From: Ceratopteris richardii | Lineage: Eukaryota > Streptophyta > Polypodiopsida > Polypodiales > Pteridaceae | DNA: 64,000 nt | Assembly: GCA_020310875.1 (NCBI GenBank) | Contig: CM035406.1 | Location: 228,357,512 to 228,421,511, forward strand | Reading direction: 5' to 3' | Part shown: positions 1 through 11,474 of the stretch, piece after piece | How the letters are laid out: the number at the start of each line of letters is the position of its first letter | Numbering within the stretch: position 1 is the stretch's first letter | Translations under genes and position numbers: made by a program | The notes under the pieces: model-generated | Told to the model about the DNA's origin: nothing | Database searches by the model: none | Seen by the model: the letters and a program-made list of their open reading frames with translations, nothing else

Positions 1-330
1 CGATGGTCTAGCTTGCCACGTGGCACCGTCGGCGCGATGGTGTGAGCCAATCGCGATGGCGTGACACAATCGCGATGATCAGAGACCGTCGCGATGGTCC
101 GGCCAAGCCGTCGCGATGGCGTGAGCCAATTGCGATGGTGTGACACAATCGCGATGGTCAGAGACTGTCGCGATGGTCCACCAAAATGCAAATTTTGTGA
201 ATGCAGCTGTGGATTCCTAGAGGCGCTGGTGTCGCCTACACGCTGGTGTGGTCGCCTTCTCCAAATTCCGAACTTTGCAGACCATCGCGATGGTCTGACA
301 CAGTCCGAAATTTCTGACAGAAACTGAAGT
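1..330 (-). repeat. ATCGCGAT-core minisatellite in the leader of gypsy element A
   Basis: About ten imperfect units of roughly 19-22 bp, each centred on CCATCGCGA or its complement TCGCGATGG, lie between position 1 and 181, with one isolated unit near 285. Read on the minus strand they follow the primer site and leader of element A. The core ATCGCGAT is its own reverse complement. Units with the same sense-strand orientation occur in the leaders of elements B (16400-16664) and C (about 29000-29054). The array continues past the left edge. Confidence 0.8.
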
Positions 331-652
331 TTTTACCTTTTTGCAGCCTTCCTGATGCACTGGAGCTCTGTACCTGCAAGAAAACTCAAGAAAACAAAAG
401 TACACACAAGCACAAAAGCTCTCTCTCACTCTCTCGCATGCACAAATGAGGGGAAATGAGGAGAATGGGTGGATATGGTGAATTTTCTGATTTTTTTGGA
501 GATGAAGATGATGATGCGGTGATGAAGGTGGAGTGTGGGGGAGGTGAAAAACACTAAAAACTAAGTAAAAACAACAACAAAAACTGAAATTTTTACCTTC
601 CAACGCCAGTTCTTTCTATACTCTTACCATCACACATTCGTCCTAGACTCGA
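331..652 (-). other. 5' leader of gypsy element A
   Basis: On the minus strand this stretch lies just downstream of the tRNA-Asp primer site and upstream of the minisatellite. It is pyrimidine-rich and low complexity, and its open frames match no retroelement protein. I see no gag start here; gag should lie beyond the left edge. Confidence 0.6.
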
Positions 653-670
653 TCCCCGGCAACGGCGCCA
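653..670 (-). other. Primer binding site, tRNA-Asp type
   Basis: The plus strand reads TCCCCGGCAACGGCGCCA, the 3' end of plant tRNA-Asp including CCA, so on the minus strand this is an 18-nt primer binding site. It sits 4 nt from the end of the LTR at 675. Such primer sites are typical of Athila/Tat-like gypsy elements, and the site fixes the orientation of element A as minus. Confidence 0.9.
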
Positions 671-674
671 AATT

Positions 675-1320
675 TGGTGTTGCTCTAGCACAATGGTGAG
701 AACCACGTTAAGAAGCTCCACCTCCTTAATGTCAATCTGCGGAAGAGATAGGAGTGATATGAAGATCGTGAATGTGAGATGAAGTGAGAGTGAAGGTGAG
801 AAGCATAGAAATGCACACACACATGCACACACACTACGAAGAGACAAGCAAGACACAATGGAAGGTGGGAAATTAGCTCTATTACTCAAGAACACTATTA
901 CAAGCTCAAAAGAACTCTAACCTCAAACAAGCTAACCCCAAAAATGAGCTCTCTAGCTCTTTTTATAGTTTCTAGACTAGTTTTGACCGGTTTCACATCT
1001 AGTGACCGGCATAGTTAAAAATTAGGTCCTAGATGCTATTTGGAAGGGTAAACGATGTCTAAAAATGACAAAAATTGGTACGCGCATTCTACCTAAGCTC
1101 CTCAAGCTCGAGGACTCCTCGGGTTGCACAAAATGGAGCTATGGATTACAAAATGGGGTTTTCTATGTTACATATGTTACAATTAGTGATAAGAATCACT
1201 GTTGAATGTTTTTGGAGAGTATTTGAAAACATAATTATTTGGCAAACGATTCGACTGGCTCCCTGCTCCGTCGTTACATGCTTCCGTGTTGTTTGTGCCT
1301 CTGGCTGCTTCCAATAGTCA
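675..1320 (-). mobile_element. 5' LTR of gypsy element A
   Basis: The 646-bp segment starts TGACTATTGG and ends GCAACACCA on the minus strand, right next to the primer site. It aligns by eye with the LTR of element B (from 15835, opposite orientation). Shared blocks include a TATA box followed by GAGCTAGAGAGCTC, the string AACAGTGATTCTTATCAC and a shared AGGAGTCC block. The outer boundary at 1320 is inferred from the TG start and that alignment; no second LTR is in the window to confirm it. Confidence 0.75.
960..968 (-). promoter_or_regulatory. TATA box of LTR A
   Basis: Minus-strand CTATAAAAA followed at once by GAGCTAGAGAGCTC. The same block occurs in LTR B at 16179-16201, which supports a conserved core promoter. 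Confidence 0.6.
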
Positions 1321-1399
1321 AGCAAAAAAATTTGTGGAGTAACTAGATGGAAGGATCCAATGGATACGCTTTCAATGGTCACATATCTATGCTCATCAA

Positions 1400-2560
1400 C
1401 AGAACATGATGTAATAGTTGAAGAGAAAAGGAGGGTTAATGAAGGTGAGGAAGAGAGGAGGAGAACTAGGTAGCAAGTAAAAGAACCAAAAGATCAAATC
1501 CCAATTATCAAACCAAAATCAATTGACAAAAATAAATCAACCTACTCAAATTGTTCCACCATCCCTACTGACAACAAATCAACCAAATCAAATTCCAACT
1601 CAAACTCAATAGCCTACTTCTGCTAAGGCACCAATTCTTACACATACTATTAATCTTCCTCAAGATCATGAAATAAATCTCGCAAAAAGAGGCCAAGATA
1701 AAGCAAAGAAGACATCATATATGTTGAAGTCACACATTGAGCAAGCCACCGATCTAAAGCAAGTTCTCAAAAATTGAGTACTTGACAATGTGATTGAGTT
1801 TACACTAGGTGAGTTGTTAGGGATAGTACCAAGCAGGAGTTTCTAGAAGGGATTATTAACCTCTTAAGAAGGAAATGACAACCGATTGCTGAAGCTCAAG
1901 AATTTGAGAGGATGGATGAGGACTCACCTGTTCAAGTCTCGCAAGCATGAGCAAAATAAGAGAAAAATGTGTTTGAACAAATTGAGAGTAATGTGCATCC
2001 ATGTGCACACGAGGAAATGTATTTGTAACAAAGCTCTCAAGGAGCGATTCCATCAGGTCACTATACCAAGGTCCATTGAGCTTGATCCACAATAGAGATG
2101 TTAGTTAGGGTGGATAAGATCAATACTCATGTGGTTGCTCTTATTGACCATGGATTTGAAATTAATCCTATGTCTATGGACCTCTATATGAAAGGAAAAT
2201 TGTTGATTGACATGTAGTCGGGATGGAGAATCCGAGCTGCTAACATGATGCTCAGAGAGATTTTTGGTGCAAGTCCACAAGTGCAGGTCACGATTGGTGA
2301 TGTTAGTGACTACCAAAATTTCTTCGTTCAAGATCACTCTAGTTATTCACTGATATTAGGGCAACCATATATAACTGCTCTTAGAATGGAAACAAGAGTT
2401 TTGGAAGATGGCTTAGCTTATGCGAGAGTCTGAAGTAAAGATGGCAAGAAGGCAGCTCGATTCATGACAGTCTATGTAGATCACGTCAAGAATATGACTT
2501 CTCTTAGAACAAGAGCTATTCCTAATGCACTTGATGAACAAAGTTTTTGAAGGAAGCTTT
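1400..2560 (+). pseudogene. Degenerate retroelement gag-protease remnant
   Basis: From 2101 to 2550 a single frame, broken by TAG (about 2215) and TGA (2431), encodes a retroviral-type aspartic protease domain. It contains VVALIDHGFEIN, where D[S/T]G is expected, then ILGQPYITALRMET and a following DGKKA segment. Upstream, 1850-2090 reads as a frame-broken acidic stretch that could be the gag C-terminus. The Ser/Thr of the catalytic triad is replaced by His and the frame is broken, so no active enzyme can be made. No RT, integrase or LTR of its own is visible. Assignment to an LTR retroelement is firm; the lineage is not. Confidence 0.6.
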
Positions 2561-5549
2561 CATGATTTGGGACTATGAAAGCTTAGCAATGGAAGGTTTG
2601 GGAGTGTAAATATGTTCATAACAAGATTTATAGCACTTTCTTCGACTAATTCTTTCCAGTTTCGTGTTTTTTTAGGGAAAAACACCTCTTTCGTAGCAGT
2701 TGATAGAGTGGATATGCTACATGTGCAAAATGTGGAATCCACACTACATAGAAGACACATTCACCAAGAAATATCCTCATTTTGGTGATTTAGGAGCAGA
2801 CTTCTTTCATATTTTGAATAGTATCAACTTTCTTTGGGTGTGGTTTTCTTCCCTTTGGACTGCATAAACTTCCTACAATTAGCACTTCTTGCATTCCAAA
2901 CAATGGGTTTTCTGCAGATAACATCAAATGCACCTCTTCTAGTCAACTAAGAATGTACTCACAATCATCTATATGATCTCTAACAAACTTTCAACATCGA
3001 TTTTTATCAAAAGTCTCATGTTTATCCCTTCCTTCACATCCTTTAATCGCAACGTTGTGGAGGTGATCGCAATCCGGGTGGATCGGGTCCGGTCGTGGCA
3101 CACACAGGGTGTATGAAGCTAATGAATGTTGGATGGTTTAAGGACATGAAAGTGAAATTAATGTTGAGTATGGAGAAGAGAGAGATGTTGAAATGATTAT
3201 GGGAATGGGAAAGTAGGAGTGCAAGTTAGGTTTATGAACATGAATGATAAGAATGAAAGAGAACCATACACACGAATCAAATTTGGAAGGAAGAATGGTC
3301 CATTGAAGGAGCTTCTTAAACACTTCCTAATTCTAATTCATATGCATAGTCTTCTTTGGATGATATGTATGCATGACGTGAATAGACGGAATCCTTACAC
3401 ATAAACTAGTTTCGAAAGGAAGAATGGTCCAATATTGGAGCTTCTTATACACTTTCAGAAACTAATCAATATGTATGGGTATGAATGGATTATATGCATG
3501 CAAGTGAATTATGATGATAGAGGTTACTCACAAGCTCAAAGAAACATCCTCACTGGTTCAACGCAATACTGCGGAGCCTTCTCACACATAGAAGAAATAG
3601 AAGACATGTAAAAATACTTAAGAGACTGAGAGAGGAGACAAGAGACAAGTGACAAGTGACATGAATTAAAAGGATTGGAATTAAGATACATGTATAAGAT
3701 CGTCGTGGTACGTCAAGCTAGGCAGTCTACTGATCAAAGGTGGTTCCGACCCTCAAACCATGACAGTTCAACCGAATGTCACACGTAAGAAGGTGAGTTA
3801 CACTCTAGTGACCCTATGTATGTCTAGGCTCGTAACGTGTAACTAAAGAAGTCTAAGACTCATTAAAATCAGCTCTAACTCACTCACACGCTCCACCGAG
3901 GGTGAGTCGAGATAGAGATGCTGGTTTCAAGAGCCTATCCTAGATTGGAGTTCTAACTTAAATTTGAAACTAGGTACTATACTCATACTAGCTCACCTTG
4001 GATCCTCACTCGCTCAACCGAGGGTGATCGTCTCAAGGAAACCGTAAGCTAGCATGAGCCCTATGGATGCCTAACAATGATGCTCTAGGAGTTTGGAGGG
4101 GGGTTTATATAGTTTTTTGAATGAATTTGGGCCCTTGGATCTAGAGAAATCAACTCTCAACTCTAGGATCACTACTTTTGATTACAACCATTTGATTAAT
4201 CAAATCAATGGCTTGGAATTGTTCTTTCTATCAAATCTAGTGTAAAGGAGTGAAATTTAGGTGCCCTCATTCTCCACCATTGGATTTGGGGATGATCTGG
4301 ATCGTCGGATCAGTGCTGACATCAATTCGGATAAGATAAGCCACTATTTCTGGAGAAAAGCTGCATTATTGATCTTTGATTGTCAAAAATTATCTTCTTT
4401 TATGGAAAAACTCGTGGATCCTCCTTGCTTTAAGCATAAGTGCATCTCCATCCTTGAATATGAGCTCATCTTGATCGTACAACATGGCTCAATCAGCTTT
4501 TGCCATGTGGTGGCCCTTCAACACTTCAATTTGCTTAAACTAGAAAACTGCGGTGATCCTGAAAACTGGACTTTGTGCTCTTTGACCCTCCAAATAGGCT
4601 TTGATGAAGATGAAACTTTGTAGGACTATGTTTCCAAAGATCTCCTTCAGGAATATGCAGAAATAACTCCCATCTGAATCTCCCTTGTACAAGTTTGACT
4701 ACATTTGGAAGCTTGCAAGGTGGCATTAAGGTCTCTAGGAAGCTCTGATGGCCTTGAAAATTTGTACAAATATGTAGCCACATATGATCTTTATACATGC
4801 CAAACCATATGGCTAACATAAATTTCTATACAAGAATTTGTAGGGTCAAACTAGAAAAATTACATTTTTACAAAATAAACATAGCATATCAATATGCTAC
4901 AAAATCCATTTTCTGCTAAAATTTGGGCTATAGACTGCCTTTGACAATCTTTACAAGTATATGGATTTTCATCTAATTTGGTGACAATGAAATTTTTGCC
5001 CTAATTTCCCAACTTTGACCAGCTTTGACCGCTACCATGGACTTTCTTGATTTCTTTGAAAGTTTGTATGTGAGCTTCCTTTGACATCCTTGATGCATCC
5101 TGGACTTCTCGGGGAATTCCGGCTACCTTCACCAAATATGTTTTTTGTAGGCCTTCACAAGTGAGAGAGGAGAGAAAATCTCGACGACAACGTCATCGAT
5201 GAATGGCATGGTCAGGTATGGAATAAAATCCCTAAGTACCTTATGCATATCAATTCATCATATGTGCAGCTGAGTCATGGCTCCTTGTGGCAAGGTACAC
5301 ATGCACACAAGCCCAAGTGACATCCACATGGTCGTCAAATCACGACTCTCAAGAGCTAACTAGAATTGATCATAACTAGAATGCAAGTCTCCCATTGAGT
5401 AAATAGATCTCACTCTAATAAAATAAGCCTATGATCTAATGGTTCGGCCAGTTTAGACGGATCTGAAATTGGACACCGTTTGGTCACCTGTGTGTACGAC
5501 CTAAGATCTTGAGTCTAGACTTACTAGAAGGCCATTTACTCTTGTAACC
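2561..5549. other. Anonymous non-coding DNA
   Basis: I see no convincing gene. Open frames are short and match no family; the longest (4261-4623) begins with GTG and has no recognisable domain. The stretch includes a direct duplication near 3.2-3.5 kb and an imperfect repeat containing CGAGGGTGA near 3900 and 4020. It may be decayed transposon DNA. Confidence 0.5.
3225..3480. repeat. Direct duplication, period about 128 bp
   Basis: Two imperfect adjacent copies share the block GGAAGAATGGTCCA plus GGAGCTTCTTA and flanking AT-rich sequence; the first is near 3261 and the second near 3389. The function is unknown. Confidence 0.6.
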
Positions 5550-5554
5550 AAATA

Positions 5555-5645
5555 ATCCACTTAGCCTAGTGGTTAAGTCTCATGGGTGTGAAGGAGGAGG
5601 TCTTGGGTTCAATCCCCATGGGGTACATGGGGAGAGTATTTTGCC
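5555..5645 (+). mobile_element. tRNA-derived SINE-like unit
   Basis: TAGCCTAGTGG (5562-5572) fits a Pol III A box and GGTTCAATCCC (5606-5616) fits a B box, about 34 nt apart as in tRNA genes and tRNA-derived SINEs. The fold is not a complete canonical tRNA and the sequence continues beyond the tRNA-like head, so a SINE is likelier than a tRNA gene. The 3' end and target duplication were not resolved. Confidence 0.5.
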
Positions 5646-5859
5646 CAAAGAGATCTAGAGCCTTCTAGAAGCATCCACTTGAGTTAACTCTAGTTAACTG
5701 GGACACTTGGCACACATGCATGTACATGGCGGACACTTGGAATTGTGCCATCATGTATATACTCTAGAATATCAGATCTAGGTGATAGACTTCCAATATC
5801 AACAATGAAACATGAGCAATACCTTCTGCAAGTTGACAACTTTTGTTCTCTACAAATTT

Positions 5860-6440
5860 CAGATCTGTCCAAAATTGCAAACCTCCAACTTTGACTACTT
5901 ATACAAGTTGCATCAGTTATGCTATTGAGATAATTCCACTTTCCCTTAGAAGTACATGCACTGGCCTATCAACATACTCATAACATTTACAGAAGCATTT
6001 TACATCAATTATAAAAGCCTGTCCAAAGTAGGCCTCTGGAACAATTGAATTTCAGACCTGTCCCAAAGTTACAAACCTCCATCTTTGATCATCAATAAAA
6101 CTTGGATCCATTAAGATATTGCAAAACTTTCACTTTGCCTTAGAATTACATGCCGTGGAATATCAAAATATACTCATAACGTTTACATAAGCATTTTACA
6201 TCAGTAATAAAAGCTTTTCAAAAGTAGGCCTCTAGAACAGTTGAATTTCAGACCTGTCCAACAATTACAAACCTCCAACTTTGATCATCAATACAACTTG
6301 CACCAATTATGATATTGCAAAACTTTCACTTCACCTTACAAGAAAATGCCCTGGACTATCAAATCACATTCATAACATTCAAATAAAAACTTTGCATCAG
6401 TTATAAAGACCTATCCAAAATGGGTCTCTCCAATGTTCTA
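5860..6440. repeat. 194-bp tandem repeats inside LTR R (left copy)
   Basis: Three units begin at about 5860, 6053 and 6249, with a partial fourth. Each opens with CAGA(T/C)CTGTCC, passes through ACAAACCTCCAACTTTGA and ends with a TAAAAGCCTGTCCAAAGTAGG-like block. The same array recurs at 9950-10530. Confidence 0.85.
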
Positions 6441-7111
6441 ACAAGTTGTCAGTTGCTTCAACAATCTTCCTGCATTTCAACAAATCATTTTATTATCCAA
6501 TCATGCATAATACAAACTTCTTTAAACACCATTTCTCAATGATTGAGATATATATAAGCATCCATGATGCTTCACACGAAGGCAAGATCCTCAATCTAAT
6601 CTCACATATGAGATGCGATATGACTCAAGTGACTTGCTTATTCAAACACAACTCCAAAAAATCCTTTGGACATAGATGTGTGTGCTCACTTAGCACTCAA
6701 GGAACACATCTAAGATTACATAACCAAGCTCACAAGACTAGAATACAATGCACTCGCATATATAGAATCATATGCACTTTCCCATAGAGCAGCCAGCAAG
6801 TCAATGCACATATTCGAGAGTCACAGAACAATCTTCTCTAACATTTATACACATTCACATGTCATATAAGAATAATAGAATCTTGTACACACATTCAAAC
6901 ATACACATAAGCTGGAAATGGTTCACTACTAACAATGAAATGGTTCACTACTGACAATGAGAGAGAGAGAGAGTATAAAACAAGCATAAGCTTAATGATC
7001 GATCTCTACAATGAACATAAGAGTTCTAAAACTAATTACATCAATGAGGAGGACAATGCGGAGGCTCCTCTTGCTGAGAGGAGCTCAAGGAAGTAGTGGG
7101 CTGCTCTTTTC

Positions 7112-7120
7112 TTTATATAG
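7112..7120 (-). promoter_or_regulatory. TATA box of LTR R
   Basis: Minus-strand CTATATAAA lies about 400 nt from the LTR start at 7516, a usual place for the U3 promoter. This puts the 194-bp repeats in the R/U5 part of the LTR. Confidence 0.5.
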
Positions 7121-7516
7121 ATGATGAGCATTGGCTCTTGAGTCGGCTGAAGATGTAGAGTTAGTGAGAGAGGGAGAATCTCTCAATCAAGAGAGTAATT
7201 AACTCCTTTTCTTCAGCTCAAACCACCTCCAAACTAAAGCGCTTGAGTTTGGTGGCTTTTCCCCTTGATTTGATCACTCAGAATTCATGCACAAGACTAT
7301 AGATTGACATGCGATTGACTCACGTATGATTTCAACCTTTTTGCTTTACTTTACACTTGCTCATAAGCTATGCTCTAATTTAAATGAGATAGGAGGTGGT
7401 TCACATGCTCTATACTTAAGAGAACTTTTTCTACGTGAAAATAGGTGATGCAACAAACTAATAAGATGCAAAACTTGAACCTAGGCTTCACAATTGAAGC
7501 TTGCACATTTTTAACA

Positions 7517-7534
7517 CTCCCCCTCAAGATTCAA
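7517..7534 (-). other. Polypurine tract of element R
   Basis: Read on the minus strand this gives CTTGAGGGGGAGTG immediately before the LTR start. It resembles copia-type polypurine tracts, including those of E (31928) and G (about 46180). Confidence 0.8.
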
Positions 7535-8642
7535 TTGGGAAGCGCCATGCTTCATATGTTTCCTTTGTGAGTTGTAGCCGCAACCGGATTATACTTGATC
7601 TCCCAAAGCTACTTTGATGTTGAACTCCAAGAAATCTAGAAGTAGATAGATGATAGGTATCTATCCAAGATTTCATCACCTTCAAGGAAACTTCATCTTC
7701 TTTGTTGACTATCTCCAAATGATGATTTTGGAGAGTAGACAAGCATGTGATCCATACATGAGTGTATGGAAGAAGAAAGGTTGAATAGAAATGTGTCTTG
7801 CTTCCCAAGCAAGATCTATCCAAGCTTGGCTCTTTACCTTCATCTTCCAAGCTTGAATCTTTGTACTTTTCCTTTATTGCTCTCTTTGCCTCTTCGTGAT
7901 CTTCGTCTTCTATCTTTGAAAGGAATGCTTCTATGATGTCTTCTTCTTCTCTCTTTAACCTTTGTCTCTCTCTTTTTGACTTCTCTTGTATTTGCAAATC
8001 CTCTTCTTCATGATCTTGTCCTCGTGACTTTGTATTTGCTTCGAGAAGCTTCTTTTGGTTCTCCTTTGACTTCAAATCTCCATCTTCAACTTCTCATTCC
8101 TCTTTCCTCTCTATCACCTTTGTCTTTGCTCCAAACAACTTCTCTTGGCTTTAGCTTGGTTAAAAATCTTTATCTTCAAATCTTTGCTCTTCTTTGCTTC
8201 TCCTTAGCTTCATCTTCTCTTCAAGGAACTCTTCTTGATCCTCTTTTACATAGTGGGCCGCTGAGAATTGCATTTCCTCTTTGTCTTCTCGATAGGTTGA
8301 CTCCCTAGCATCCTTGGGCTCTTTTCTATCAACAATGGCTGATGTACTTTGGTCTTCGAAGCTTCCTTTTCCTCTTGTCTTTATGTGGATATCTTCCTCT
8401 TCATTGACGGCTGCCCGATCCTTCTCTTTTGAGCTCTCTAGCTCTCTTCCTTTTCTGAAATTCTTCCATAAAGCATAGACTGAGTGTTTTAGTATTTCAA
8501 ACACATAAAGATTACCTTGACTTTGTTGTCTTTGATCATTGACTCTTCGTGAGTCTCCCCCTTGATGTGAGGACGTCTCCTCTACATACCCATAGAATCC
8601 TTCTTCAAGTTTCTCTATTGAATTGAATGTCTTCAACAACAT
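7524..8642 (-). pseudogene. Charged coiled-coil-like ORF in element R
   Basis: One minus-strand frame runs from a Met at 8642 to 7524, about 370 codons, interrupted by three stops near 8090-8160. The product is rich in Glu, Lys, Arg and Asp, with heptad-like stretches and an internal duplication around the QKKLLEANTKS and QEKLFGAKTKV motifs. It has no zinc knuckle, protease, integrase or RT motif, so it is not a recognisable gag-pol. It ends at the polypurine tract and fills the 3' half of the interior. It may be a captured host segment or a very diverged gag; I do not recognise it. Confidence 0.45.
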
Positions 8643-9547
8643 CTTGACCTTCTTCTCCTAGTCTTCAAAAACTCCTTGCTCTTTGAAAAGGACGACCAAA
8701 CCTTTACTTTATGGCTGCACTTTGACTTCCTTTGTTTTTCACAAAGGATTTCTTACTTCCTTGGTCTTTGAATTAGGTGCTCCAAGCACACTGCTTCTTT
8801 GATGATGATGAAGATGCCTCCCACAAGCATCCTATTTCTCCAAGCTTCAAGGGATGAGGTTCCCAGTAATCTTCCCTTTTCATCTCTTCAAGAAACCTTC
8901 TTGCTTCCAAAATGAAAGCGTCTTGGATTTTTCTATTGGTTCAAGCCTAACCACAACTTTTTATGGTTCAAGCCTAACCTCTCACAAATGATCCTGCAAG
9001 ATTTCAAAACACCAAGAAGAGATACATACAATAAATATACCTCATAAAAATAGGCAATGCTTCTTAGAAGTCTTCAACTTCCTTGCTTGTCCACGTCTTT
9101 CTAAGACCTTAGTCCTCCAATGTCACACATAAGTGACTTAGCAAATACTTATGTCTTCCAATGTCACATACAAAGTGACTAGCAAATGCACATGCACTTA
9201 ATAGTGCTCTTACAAATTATCGAAAGAAATCACTTTTACCTTTGGGGGTTCCAATGCAATGACCGGTAGCTTCTCTTCTCCTCGAGTCTTTGTTTTGAGT
9301 TTCAACACCTCTTGGATTATCTTCAGCCTTTCCAAGGGTTTGTCTAATACCTTTGTTCTTGTTTATGTCAAAAGAGACACACCACAATTCTTCTTGCAAA
9401 CAACTCCCCCTTCTAGGCAAGCATTCCTCATAAGCATACAAGTTTGAGAATCAAACCTTAAATGAAAATACCAAACATTTCATATAATCCTCAAGTACTC
9501 TTTTTACAACATTAGTGACTTGTTTGAGACCTCAAAGCATGTATGAG
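8643..9547 (-). other. Non-coding interior of element R
   Basis: No coherent ORF is seen between the primer site and the charged ORF. A short direct repeat of GGTTCAAGCCTAACC occurs near 8938-8980. In an autonomous copia element this part would encode gag and protease. Confidence 0.5.
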
Positions 9548-9559
9548 ACTCTGATACCA
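9548..9559 (-). other. Primer binding site of element R (tRNA-iMet)
   Basis: The minus strand reads TGGTATCAGAGT; the initiator-Met primer site TGGTATCAGAGC differs at the last base. It lies one base from the LTR start at 9561. With the polypurine tract at 7517 it defines a 2.04-kb interior. Confidence 0.8.
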
Positions 9560-9560
9560 C

Positions 9561-10703
9561 TGATAGAGCAAAACAAGCTCTCACACCACCGATGGAATAA
9601 ACAAGGTGTGTCTATGCCGAAGTATATGTGAGTGCACATCCTCACAAGGATCTTCAAATGTTGAATTTTAATCGTGAAGTAATCATTTACTTAACCACAT
9701 TACAATACATTTATTTTTGCACACATTTAGTACATAATCATTCACAAATTCTTCTTCATGTAATCCATCCAGAGAGGCAATTTGGGCATCCTTAAACATG
9801 TACCAAAATAGCATATATGAACCAAGTTAACATTGTGACATCATGTATATACTCTAGACTATCATATCTAGGTGATAGACTTCCAATACCAACAATGAAG
9901 CATGAGCAATACCTTCTGCAAGTTGACAACTTTTGTTCTCTACAAATTTCAGATCTGTCAAGGATTGCAAACCTCCAACTTTGACTACTTATACAAGTTA
10001 CACCACTTATGGTATTGAGATAATTCCACTTCACCTTAGAAGTAGATGCTCTATCCTATCAAACCATACTCATAACATTTACATAAGCATTTTACATCAG
10101 TTATAAAAGCTTGTCCAAAGTAGGCCTTTGGAATAATTGAATTTCAGACCTGTCCCAAAGTTACAAACCTCCAACTTTGATCATCAATAAAACTTACATC
10201 AATTATGATATTGAAAAACTTTCAATTTGCCTTAGAGGTACCTAGAATATCAAAACATACTCATAACATTTAGATAAGCATTTTGCATCGGTTATAAAAG
10301 CTTGTCAAAAGTAGGCCTCTAGAACAATTGAATTTCAGAACTGTCCAGCGGTTACAAACCTCCAACTTTGATCATCAATAAAACTTGCACCAATTATGAT
10401 ATTGCAAAACTTTCACTTTGCCTTAGAAGTACATGCCCTGGAATATCAAACCACATTCATAATATTCAAATAAAAACTTTGTATCAGTTATAAAGACCTG
10501 TCCAAAATGGATCTCTGCAATGTTTTGACAAGTTATCAGTTGCTTCAACAATCTTCCTGCATTTCAACAAACCATCTTATTATCCAATGACGTATAATAC
10601 AAACTTCTTCAAAAACCATTACTCAATGCTTTGAGATATATATAAGCATCCATGATGCTTCACATGAAGACAAGATCCTCAATCTAATCTCACATATGAG
10701 ATG
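9561..10703 (-). mobile_element. 5' LTR of element R, interrupted by element T
   Basis: It starts TGATAGAGC on the plus strand next to the primer site and matches the left LTR from about 9833 onward. At 10703 homology stops abruptly: the left copy continues GAGATGCGATATGAC, whereas here GAGATG runs into TGTGAGCCGCC, the start of LTR T. The rest of this LTR (about 0.9 kb) is not found to the right. Confidence 0.7.
9950..10530. repeat. 194-bp tandem repeats inside LTR R (right copy)
   Basis: Units begin at about 9950, 10145 and 10336 and are the same sequence as the array at 5860-6440. Their presence in both LTRs means they were part of the element before insertion. Confidence 0.85.
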
Positions 10704-11224
10704 TGTGAGCCGCCAGATTGGCATTCTGTATTTTCATAATTCTTATATTTGCCTATCCCGCACGAACTGAAAGGTCGTTGCGAAGTGATGTATCTGTTTA
10801 TCAATTAATGAAAAGACATTGCGGTGACTCTCTGGTAACGACAAGCGAGATCGCCAGACTGTCTGTCTGGTGATTGTGGCCTGTGGAGACGTCGTCGTAG
10901 TGCAGCATTCGTGTGATCGGAGTATTATTGTTCTTACCTTTGTTTAATTACATTAATTTGTGATTAACACAGTGACGTTAAGTACGGATAATAAGTCTGT
11001 GCGATGGTAATGAATAACTCTGGTGTTATGAACTGTGGAAAGTCTAACCAGAGTTTTAAACATTAACATGTACAAGAGTTCGATACTGAACATTAACGTA
11101 TTGCGGTTCGAATAAGTTAATTGGGAAAATTAAGTTACAGGGCCTCTGATTTATCAGACCCCTACCACTCCCAAGAACCTGAAAGAACTTTAAAATGCCT
11201 GTAATGTAAAAGCGCATTTTAACA
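10704..11224 (+). mobile_element. 5' LTR of gypsy element T
   Basis: A 521-bp segment starting TGTGAGCCGCC and ending TTTTAACA. The left edge is set by the point where element R homology breaks; the right edge is set by the primer-site-like sequence that follows. No matching 3' LTR is in the window, so the element is truncated at its 3' end. Confidence 0.7.
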
Positions 11225-11227
11225 CTA

Positions 11228-11245
11228 GTGCCGTCTGTGGGAAGG
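11228..11245 (+). other. Primer-site-like sequence of element T
   Basis: GTGCCGTCTGTGGGAAG lies 4 nt after the LTR. The GCCGTCTGTGGGAA string is a signature found after the 5' LTR in many plant Tat-lineage gypsy elements. The usual leading TGGC is changed here. Confidence 0.55.
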
Positions 11246-11474
11246 TGGCACAGACTGTGAATAATCAGTAAGGTGGAGTAGTACGCAAGTGGTGCACAGG
11301 TGATATATGCCAGTTACTTGGTCCGGCGAGTCGTATCCAAAGTACAGAAGAGACTAGCATCCCTGGACAGTACCAAATTTTTTAGGGACACCCCCAGGCG
11401 GCAGAAGCACAGACCGGTTAAGCCCCGTTGTCGAAGGAGCGGAGCTCGATAGCAGTGATTCCGGTAGAATTCCG

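Larger units (their letters stand above)
5745..7516 (-). mobile_element. 3' LTR (truncated) of non-autonomous element R
   Basis: On the minus strand the LTR begins TGTTAAAAATG right after a TTGAGGGGGAGTG polypurine tract. The segment 5745-6620 is duplicated at 9833-10703 in the same orientation, as expected for the two LTRs of one element. The far end is missing: the copy at 9561-9832 has no counterpart left of 5745. A full LTR would be about 2.0 kb, unusually long for an element with a 2-kb interior. Confidence 0.65.

Noticed and set aside
217-895. Two minus-strand ORFs (217-603 and 593-895)
   Set aside because: They lie across the leader, primer site and LTR of element A, are low complexity, and have no match to gag.
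4261-4623. 120-codon plus-strand ORF
   Set aside because: It begins at GTG, has no domain and ordinary AT-rich composition; probably chance.
5562-5620. A functional tRNA gene
   Set aside because: Boxes A and B are present but the acceptor stem does not pair well and flanking repeat-like sequence follows, so a SINE head fits better.
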